In this document: piece by piece, positions 57,848 to 64,000 of the stretch
Numbering within the stretch: the first letter of the stretch is position 1
Layout: the number at the start of each line of letters is the position of its first letter
DNA from: CAVSEK01 sp963726975
GTDB taxonomy: Bacteria; Actinomycetota; Actinomycetes; Mycobacteriales; SCTD01
Direction: 5' to 3'
Assembly (NCBI GenBank): GCA_963726975.1
Contig: CAVSEK010000007.1
Coordinates: forward strand, 1-64,000
DNA: 64,000 bases
Notes under the pieces: model-generated
What the model was told of the DNA's origin: nothing
Databases searched by the model: none
The model's input: only the letters and a program-made list of their open reading frames with translations
Made by a program: the position numbers and the translations under genes

Positions 57848-58026
57848 GGCCTGTCGCCGCGGTCGGCCGGCAAATCGGACCGCCTCCCGCTTCCCGGTCT
57901 GCCACCGGGCGGCCCTGACCTCGGGACGGATCTTCTTCGGCTTGCCGTCACCTTCGACCCGGAGGGGAACGGCAGCCGGGCTGGGGCGCACCCTGGCGCG
58001 CGCAGGAGCGGTCTGTCCCCACCCTC

Positions 58027-58055
58027 TTGACGAGCTACCAGTTCGAACGTACGTT
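58027..58055 (+). promoter_or_regulatory. Candidate leaderless promoter of the DUF222/HNH gene
   Basis: TTGACG (58027-58032), 17-nt spacer, TACGTT (58050-58055). The predicted transcription start, about 7 nt further, falls on the ATG at 58062, and no ribosome-binding site precedes that ATG, so the mRNA is probably leaderless. Confidence 0.55.
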
Positions 58056-58058
58056 CGA
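58043..58058. promoter_or_regulatory. LexA (SOS) box
   Basis: TCGAAC-GTAC-GTTCGA, a perfect 16-bp palindrome matching the actinobacterial/Gram-positive SOS box TCGAAC-N4-GTTCGA. It covers the predicted -10 element, ideal for repression. LexA-controlled DUF222/HNH (13E12-type) genes are known in mycobacteria. Confidence 0.85.
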
Positions 58059-58061
58059 CTC

Positions 58062-59652
58062 ATGACTCCGCCGCCGTTCCTCGGACCGCCTCCCGGGCGG
58101 CCGGAGGACGGCTGGGCGGCGCCCGGGGTGACCGGCCTGCGTGGGGCTGCACCGGTCGTGCTCCCGCCGGTGTCGGAGCAGGTCGCGGTGCTGCAGCAGG
58201 CGATCACCGGGCAGCTGGCGGTCGACCGGGCGTCCCTGCCGGGCCCGCAGGCGCTGGCCGACACCGCCGGGCTGCTGGCCGCCCGCGAGCAGCTGGACCG
58301 GGTGCTGCTGGCGTGCATCGGCGACGTCGAGGTCCGCCAGCTCGCCCGGGCCGTCGACGGCGCCACCACCAGCTCCTGGCTGCGGACGCAGGACGGCCAG
58401 GCGCCCGCCTCGGTCGCGACCGCCCGCCGCCTGGTCCAGCACCCCGCGCTCGGGCAGGCGCTCACCGACGGCCGGCTCTGCGCCCGGGCAGCGGCCCGGG
58501 TCGGACAGGCCCTGGCCGCGCTGCGGCCGCACCTGGACCACCCCGACGGGCTCATCGACGGCCAGGACGGCCAGCAGGCCCTCGCCGCCGTGATCACCGA
58601 CGGGATCGTGAGCTGCCTGGCCGAGGCGTTCGGCGGCCTCGACGACGGCACACCGCAGGCCGCACTGCTCACCGAGCTGGCCCACCAGCTGTCCGAGACC
58701 GCCTGGCAGGTCCAGACCTCCCAGCTCGACCGGCTCGAACGCGCCCTGGTGCTGCTCGCCGAGCACCTCCCGCCGCGCTACCTGCCCGGCGCGCTCGAGC
58801 AGCTCAGCGCCGCGCTGCTGCCGCAGCAGCTCGAAGACGCCGCCCAGCGGGCCGAGCGGGACCGCCGGCTGACACTCACCCGCGACCCCGACGGCGGCGG
58901 GCACATGCGCGGCCGGCTCACCCCCGAGGCCTACGAGCTGCTGCACACCGTGCTGACCGCCGCCATGGAGACCGACCCGGGCAACCCGTCCGACACCGCC
59001 GGCTACGCCGCCGCGCGGCAGCAGGGCTGGCTGCCCGGGGACGGCCTGCCCGGTGCCCCTCGGGAGCCGCAGGCCGACGACGGCGACCTGCGCCGCGCCG
59101 CGACCGGTCGTCCGGTCCCGGCCGCAGCGCCTGCACGACGCCCTGCTGCTCGCCCTGCGCGGGCTGCTCGACCACGGCAGCACTGGGCACCCGCGGCAAG
59201 CACGCCCCGCACCTGAGCGTCGTCGTCGCCCTGGACACCCTCCACCGCGCCCCCGGCGCACCCCCGCCCGCGCCGACAGCGGCCAACTGCTGCCGCTGAC
59301 CCTGGTCCAGCAGTGGATGCACGACGCCTGGATCACCCGCTTCGTCCTCGACCTGACCCACCGGGTCCTCGAGAGCTCCCACCGCGGACGCACCCTGAAG
59401 GCGCACGAACGCCGCATCAAGGACCTCGAGACCGGCCGGGCCTGCGAGAGCGCCACCTGCCCCTACGGACCCCACCCACCGCCGGGAGTGCGGCTCGTCC
59501 CGCACCACCCCGACGCCTACGCCCGCACCGGCACCACCAGCGTGCACGACACCGCACTGCTCTGCGAACAAGAACACGCACAACTGCACGCCGGCGCCAC
59601 CCTCACCCTGCGCAACGGCCACCGGCTCAACGCCACCGGATGGCTGGACTGA
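58062..59652 (+). CDS. DUF222/HNH endonuclease family protein, 13E12-like (frame interrupted)
   Basis: About 530 residues. ATG 58062 directly downstream of the LexA box. The DUF222 region runs uninterrupted to about 59095 (LADTAGLLAAREQLDRVLLA, LALTRDPDGGG-like LTLTRDPDGGGHMRGRLTPE, AYELLHTVLTAAMETDPGNP). Three frame changes at about 59095, 59181 and 59270 then join RPQRLHDALLLALRGLLDHG, GTRGKHAPHLSVVVALDTLH and the C-terminal part. The HNH region is CESATCPYGPHPPPG, then HHPDAYARTGTTSVHDTALL, CEQEHAQLHAG. Some of these genes occur as dispersed repeats and mobile-intron-like elements; here it is likely DNA-damage inducible. Confidence 0.85.
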
Positions 59653-60092
59653 GCACCACCGGCACGCACACGATGCCGCGCGGCGGCCTCCGGGAGCGGG
59701 GCTTCCCACGAGCGGGACTGCCGGTCTCGCTCGGCAGGACCTGGACCTGCGACCTCCGTGGCCACCGTCGACCTCGTGAGCCGTCCGAGCTGGTCAGGCA
59801 CCAGGTCCTCGAAGCGCTGGCTGTGTCCTGACCGCCGGTCGAGGTGCCGGCCGGTCCGTCAGCGGTCGACGGCTCGTCTGACGGGGGCAGCCCCGTCCAG
59901 CCCGGGGTGTCGCACAAGGCTGGACGGCGCGGATCGCCCGCACACCTCGTGCCGGCCGTGCGGCCCGCAGGCAGCAGGCAGCAGGCGGCAGGCGGCAGGG
60001 CCCCCACGCTTCGGGTCGCCGTGCGCCCCACCTGCACCAGCGGCGCGGTCACCGCGGACCCCGACCAGGCCTCCCCACGCTCCTCGCCCGGC
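59653..60092. other. Intergenic region with short repeats
   Basis: No gene is seen in these 440 bp between the converging DUF222 and VOC genes. It holds a tRNA-like remnant (next entry) and a GGCAGCA/GGCGGCA-type 7-bp tandem repeat at about 59968-60000. Base composition is similar to the flanks. Confidence 0.6.
59735..59817 (-). other. tRNA-like remnant (degenerate)
   Basis: On the minus strand a perfect T-stem GCAGG-TCCAGGT-CCTGC is followed upstream by variable-arm-like CACGGAGGTC and, further, AGCTCGGACGGCTC resembling a D-arm. The T-loop TCCAGGT departs from the TTCRANY consensus at two positions and no acceptor stem pairs. Probably a decayed tRNA or an integration scar. Weak evidence. 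Confidence 0.3.
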
Positions 60093-60524
60093 TCACACGA
60101 CGCAGAACTCGTTGCCCTCGGGGTCGGCGAGCACGACGTGGTCGGGCAGTCCGTCCGGGCCGGCGGGCTCGGCCACGACCGTCGCGCCGAGGGCCAGCAG
60201 CCGGTCGACCTCGGCCACCACCCGCGGCCAGCGCTGGTCGTGCGGCAGGTGCCGCCCGCCACCGACCTCGAGGTCCAGGTGCAGCCGGTTCTTGACCGTC
60301 TTGGGCTCGGGCACCGGCAGGAAGCACAGCGCGGGCCCCGCGCCGGCGGGGTCGACGAGCACCCCGACGTCCCGCTCGTCCTCGGGCACGTCGAACGCGT
60401 CGTACCACTGCTCCCACGTCGCCCAGCCCGTCGGCACCGGGCCGGGGACGTAGCCCAGCGCCCCGGCCCAGAACTCCGCGAGCCGTCCCGGCTGCGCGCA
60501 GTCGACCGTCAGCTGCCAGAGCAC
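60093..60524 (-). CDS. VOC family (glyoxalase-like) protein
   Basis: 143 residues from GTG 60524. Opens LWQLTVDCAQPGRLAEFWAG and ends DHVVLADPEGNEFCVV, the typical paired beta-alpha-beta-beta-beta halves of the glyoxalase/dioxygenase superfamily, with NRLHLDLEVG carrying the metal-site His. Resembles the actinobacterial Glyoxalase_6 group of unknown substrate. Three bases downstream of menA, same strand. Confidence 0.88.
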   Translation of the reverse strand: MLWQLTVDCAQPGRLAEFWAGALGYVPGPVPTGWATWEQWYDAFDVPEDERDVGVLVDPAGAGPALCFLPVPEPKTVKNRLHLDLEVGGGRHLPHDQRWPRVVAEVDRLLALGATVVAEPAGPDGLPDHVVLADPEGNEFCVV

Positions 60525-60527
60525 GGC

Positions 60528-61409
60528 TCAGCCCAGCGCGAGACCGACGGTGAGCAGCACGGCGTACGCCAGCTGCACGCGCCCGGTGTCGCGCAGCACC
60601 GCGACGAGCTCGCGCCCGGCCGCGCCGCCCAGCACGAGCGCGACCGGCTCGCGCACCAGGGTCACCGACAGCAGGGCGAGCAGGGCGTACGGCGACACGA
60701 CGGCCAGCAGCACGGCGACGACGTACGCGGCGGCGAGCAGCCCGACGTACAGCTGCCGGGTGCGGGTGTCGCCCATGACCACGGCGAGGGTGCGCTTGCC
60801 GCTGCCGCGGTCGGTCGGGATGTCGCGCAGGTTGTTGGTGACGAGGATCGCGCAGGCCAGGGCGCCGCACGCGACGCCGCCGAGCAGGGCGGTGCCGCTG
60901 ACCCGCTCGGCCTGGACGTAGGTCGTGCCGGTCACCGCGACGAGGCCGAAGAACACGAAGACGGAGACCTCGCCGAGGCCGCGGTAGCCGTACGGCCGGC
61001 TGGTGCCGGTGTAGGCCCAGGCCGCGGCGATCATCACGGCACCCAGCGCGACGAGCCACAGGGTGGTGAGCAGCGCGAGCACCAGGCCGGCGACGGCGGC
61101 GACGGCGAACGCCGCGAGCGCCGCGGAGCGCACGGCGGCCGGCTCGGCGACCCCGCTGCCGACCAGGCGCAGCGGGCCGGGGCCGGACAGCCCGCGGTGC
61201 GCGTCGGTGCCCCGGATGCCGTCGCTGTAGTCGTTGGCGTAGTTGACGGCGACCTGCAGCGCGAGGGCGACGACGAGGGCGAGCAGCGCCCGGCCGGGGC
61301 GGAAGGCCTCGACGGCCGCGGCCGCGCCGCTGCCGACCAGGACCGGGGCGATCGCGGCGGGCAGGGTGCGGGGGCGGGCGCCCTCCAGCCACTGCGCGGG
61401 GGTCGTCAC
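60528..61409 (-). CDS. menA: 1,4-dihydroxy-2-naphthoate polyprenyltransferase
   Basis: 293 residues from GTG 61409. UbiA superfamily with the aspartate motif NYANDYSDGIRGTDAHRG and the second motif NNLRDIPTDRGSGKRTLAVV; eight to nine helices. Attaches the polyprenyl chain to DHNA in menaquinone synthesis, using product of a long-chain synthase like that at 36-37 kb. Followed by the VOC gene, 21 bp after menE. Uninterrupted. Confidence 0.96.
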   Translation of the reverse strand: MTTPAQWLEGARPRTLPAAIAPVLVGSGAAAAVEAFRPGRALLALVVALALQVAVNYANDYSDGIRGTDAHRGLSGPGPLRLVGSGVAEPAAVRSAALAAFAVAAVAGLVLALLTTLWLVALGAVMIAAAWAYTGTSRPYGYRGLGEVSVFVFFGLVAVTGTTYVQAERVSGTALLGGVACGALACAILVTNNLRDIPTDRGSGKRTLAVVMGDTRTRQLYVGLLAAAYVVAVLLAVVSPYALLALLSVTLVREPVALVLGGAAGRELVAVLRDTGRVQLAYAVLLTVGLALG

Positions 61410-61430
61410 GAGCGGCTCACGGCTGCGAGC

Positions 61431-62542
61431 CTAGGTGGGGCGGGCCCCCAGGGCGGCGCGGTCGGGCTTGCCGCTGGGCAGCAGCGGCACGGCGTCGAGC
61501 AGCCGCAGCTCGCGCGGGGCGCTGACCCGGCCCAGCCGCGCGGCGACGTGCTCGCGCAGCTCGGCGAGCGTCGGGGCGGGGCCGCGCGGCACGACCCACG
61601 CGACGACCCGCGCGCCCCACTCCGGGTCGGGCACGCCGGCGACGACGGCCTCGGCGACCGCCGGGTGCTCGGCGAGCGCCGCCTCGACGGCGGCCGGCGC
61701 GACCTTCTCGCCACCGGTGACGACGACGTCGTCCGCGCGGCCGAGCACGACGAGCCGGCCGTCCTCGAGCCGGCCGACGTCGCCGGTGGTGAAGCGCTGA
61801 CCCGGCGAAGGCCTCGGCGGTGAGGTCGGGGCGCAGCCGGTAGCCGCGGGCCACCACGGGCCCGGTCAGCACGACCCGCTCGTCGACCTCGACGCCGACC
61901 CCCGGCAGCGGGACGCCGTCGTAGACGCAGCCGCCGCTCGTCTCGCTCATGCCGTACGTCGTCACCACCCGCACCCCTGCCGCGAGGGCCTCGCGCAGCA
62001 CCGGCGCCGGGGTGGCGGCCGCACCGACGAGGACGGCGTCGTACGTCGCCAGCGCCGCCGTCACCGCCGGGTCCGCGAGCGCGCGGCGCAGCTGCGTGGG
62101 CACCAGGGAGGTGCAGCGGCGGCCGGTCGGGCAGCGCGGCGGTCCCGCGGACCAGGTCGGCGTCGACGACCGGCGCAGCGCCGGCCCGCAGGGCGCGCAG
62201 CAGCACCTGCAGCCCCCCGACGTGGGTCACCGGCAGGGCGAGCAGCCAGGCCGCCGGGCCGCCGAGCCGAGCAGCGGCGGCGTCGGCGGAGGCGGCGAGG
62301 CAGGCGGCGGTCAGCAGCACGCCCTTGGGCTCGCCCGTCGAGCCGGACGTCGGGACGACGAGCGCGACCTCCTCGTCGTCCGCGGGCAGGTCGGGGCGCA
62401 GCGCGGCGGCGACCCGGGCCGCCGCCGCCGGGTCGGTCGGCAGCGGCAGCAGGGCCGGCCCGGTGCCGTCGAGCGCGGCGGTCAGCGCGGCGGTGAACGC
62501 CGGACCGGGCACGGCGGGCAGCGCGAGCAGGGGGCGGGCCAC
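61431..62542 (-). CDS. menE: o-succinylbenzoate-CoA ligase (two frame changes)
   Basis: About 369 residues after correction; the span is 1110 plus 2 bases, i.e. two insertions. GTG 62542. Reads ALVVPTSGSTGEPKGVLLTA (P-loop), LALPVTHVGGLQVLLRALRA, then after 62120 (C removable from GCG) CTSLVPTQLRRALADPAVTA, TTYGMSETSGGCVYDGVPLP, and after about 61801 FTTGDVGRLEDGRLVVLGRA, DDVVVTGGEKVAPAAVEAAL and LLPSGKPDRAAL with the catalytic lysine. Makes OSB-CoA for MenB, encoded next door. Confidence 0.95.
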
Positions 62543-62551
62543 CCGTACGGC

Positions 62552-63456
62552 TCAGTAGTAGTAGGGGTAGGGCGACCAGTCGGGCTCGCGCTTCTGCAGG
62601 AACGCGTCGCGCCCCTCGACCGCCTCGTCGGTCATGTAGGCCAGCCGGGTCGCCTCGCCGGCGAAGACCTGCTGGCCCATGAGCCCGTCGTCCACGGCGT
62701 TGAACGCGAACTTGAGCATCCGCTGCGCGGTCGGGCTCTTGCGGCAGATCGTCTGGGCCCACTCGACCGCGACCCGCTCGAGGTCGGCGTGCGGCACGAC
62801 CTCGTTGACCATGCCCATGCGGTGGGCGTCCTCGGCGGAGTGCTCGGCACCGAGGAAGAAGATCTGCCGGGCGAACTTCTGCCCGACCTGGCGGGCGAGG
62901 TAGGCGCTGCCGTACCCGGCGTCGAAGCTGCCCACGTCGGCGTCGGTCTGCTTGAACCGGCCGTGCTCGCGGCTGGCGATCGTGAGGTCGCAGACGACGT
63001 GCAGGCTGTGCCCCCCGCCGGCGGCCCAGCCCGGCACCACGCAGATGACGACCTTGGGCATCGTGCGGATCAGCCGCTGCACCTCGAGCACGTGCAGCCG
63101 GCCGGCGGCGGCGGGGTCGGGGCGCTCGTCGTCCCCGGCGTACTGGTAGCCGCTGCGCCCCCGGATGCGCTGGTCGCCGCCGGAGCAGAACGCCCAGCCG
63201 CCGTCCTTGGGCGACGGGCCGTTGCCGGTGAGCAGCACGCAGCCGACGTCGGGCTGCGCCGGGCGTGGTCCAGCGCGGCGTAGAGCTCGTCGACCGTCGA
63301 CGGGCGGAACGCGTTGCGCACCTCCGGCCGGTCGAACGCGATCCGGACGGCCCCGCTGCTCACGTGCCGGTGGTAGGTGAGGTCGCGCGCCTCGAAGCCC
63401 TCCACCTCCCGCCAGATCGAGGGGTCGAACAGCTCGCTCACGGGGGTCGACGTCAC
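62552..63456 (-). CDS. menB: 1,4-dihydroxy-2-naphthoyl-CoA synthase (one frame change)
   Basis: About 301 residues. Start MTSTPVSELFDPSIWREVEG at 63456, then AVRIAFDRPEVRNAFRPSTV; a frame change near 63260 (one base apparently missing) leads into VLLTGNGPSPKDGGWAFCSG, GGDQRIRGRSGYQY, VVICVVPGWAAGGGHSLHVV, FKQTDADVGSFDAGYGSAYL and the conserved C-terminus REPDWSPYPYYY. Crotonase-fold ring-closing enzyme of menaquinone synthesis. Heads the menB-menE-menA-VOC operon; 37 bp from the divergent GH3 gene. Confidence 0.96.
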
Positions 63457-63493
63457 GCCGGGAGCCTAGTGAGCGGCGCCGTACGGTGGGAGC

Positions 63494-64000
63494 GTGCCCC
63501 GAGCCCGCGCGCTGCGCTGCGTCGTGCCCGCGTGCGCGGTGCTCCTCGCGGGGTGCGCGGGCGCACCGACCGCTGGCTCGGCCGCTGGTCCGGCTGCTGT
63601 CCCGGCCGCGGGTCCGGCTCGTGCGTCGGCGCCCGCCGCGGCACCGCCGGCCAGCGCCGCTCCCGTCCCGGCCTGCTCCCCCGCGTCGCTGGAGCGACGG
63701 GCCGCGGCCGTGCTCGTCGTGGGCCTGCCCGGCGTGACCACCGCGCAGGACCCGCTCGCTGCGCAGGTGGCCGACCTCGGCGTCGGCGGGGTCTTCCTGT
63801 CGCGGCCCAACGTCGTCGACGCTGCGCAGGTCCGGGCGCTCAGCGCGGGCCTGCGGGAGCGGGCCGGCCGCCCGCTGCTGGTCAGCACCGACGAGGAGTC
63901 CGGCCGGGTGTCGGTCGCCCGCGACGTGCTCGGCGCCGGGCCGTCCCCGCGCACCCTCGCCGCCACGAGCACCCCGGAGCAGGTGCGGGCGTACGCCGCC
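63494..64000 (+). CDS. Glycoside hydrolase family 3 lipoprotein, NagZ-like, N-terminal part (runs off the window)
   Basis: 169 residues visible from GTG 63494, with GGTGGG upstream, open to the window end. Lipobox LLAGCAG after CVVPACAV marks a lipoprotein; an Ala/Pro-rich linker follows; then the GH3 N-terminal domain begins with VLVVGLPGVTTAQDPLAAQV, LGVGGVFLSRPNVVDAAQVR, RPLLVSTDEESGRVSVARDV. This resembles beta-N-acetylhexosaminidases of the NagZ type. Catalytic Asp/His dyad lies beyond the edge. Probably acts on cell-wall sugars outside the membrane. Confidence 0.85.
   Translation, partial: MPRARALRCVVPACAVLLAGCAGAPTAGSAAGPAAVPAAGPARASAPAAAPPASAAPVPACSPASLERRAAAVLVVGLPGVTTAQDPLAAQVADLGVGGVFLSRPNVVDAAQVRALSAGLRERAGRPLLVSTDEESGRVSVARDVLGAGPSPRTLAATSTPEQVRAYAA

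Noticed and set aside
58062..59652. DUF222/HNH gene as part of a prophage or intron
   Set aside because: No phage, integrase or intron-encoded reverse-transcriptase genes nearby, and composition equals that of the neighbours.

Overview
The window is about 64 kb of very GC-rich (roughly 73-75%) DNA from a high-GC Gram-positive actinobacterium. The evidence is actinobacterial gene content (Mce lipid-uptake operon, menaquinone genes, MaoC dehydratases beside rpmG, DUF222/HNH gene), frequent GTG/TTG starts, 4-nt ATGA/GTGA gene overlaps, and mycobacterial-style synteny rpmG - hadA/hadB-like - tRNA-Trp - secE - nusG - rplK - rplA - rplJ - rplL - ... - rpoB - rpoC. I cannot name the genus; a soil Frankiales/Geodermatophilales/Kineosporiales-type organism would fit.

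Layout. (1) 1-5.6 kb: 5' part of rpoC and all of rpoB, minus strand. (2) 5.7-17.7 kb: a complete Mce operon (ATPase, small linker protein, two YrbE permeases, MceA-F, two Mce-associated membrane proteins) sitting between rplL and rpoB, with two perfect CRP-type palindromes in its upstream region. (3) 18.0-22.3 kb: rplL, rplJ, rplA, rplK, nusG, secE, tRNA-Trp. (4) 22.4-28.9 kb: aminotransferase, hydrolase, glycosyltransferase, acyl-CoA ligase, two MaoC hydratases, rpmG, tRNA-Met and tRNA-Thr. (5) 28.9-34.5 kb: GGDEF/EAL cyclic-di-GMP enzyme, secreted subtilase with Trp-rich repeats, tRNA-Tyr, yajQ. (6) 34.5-53.0 kb: all 14 complex I genes nuoA-N, then a polyprenyl diphosphate synthase and a second partial nuoB-nuoC-nuoI set. 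(7) 53.1-55.2 kb: geranylgeranyl-reductase-family flavoprotein and menG. (8) 55.3-57.8 kb, plus strand: a small acidic repeat peptide, a JmjC-type oxygenase and a sucrase/ferredoxin-like protein, a candidate undescribed peptide-modification locus. (9) 58.0-59.7 kb: DUF222/HNH gene with a perfect LexA box. (10) 60.1-63.5 kb: VOC protein, menA, menE, menB; then the start of a GH3 lipoprotein.

The genes make a coherent picture: transcription/translation core, lipid import, and a respiratory block in which menaquinone synthesis (menA, menB, menE, menG, polyprenyl synthase) serves the NADH:menaquinone oxidoreductase.

Many genes, including the essential ones nusG and rplJ, are interrupted by single-base frame changes. 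Most can be corrected by removing one C from a GCG on the plus strand (original GG) or the complement. Because the proteins are otherwise conserved on both sides, I read these as probable sequence or consensus errors rather than gene decay, and annotate the affected genes as single CDSs over their whole span.
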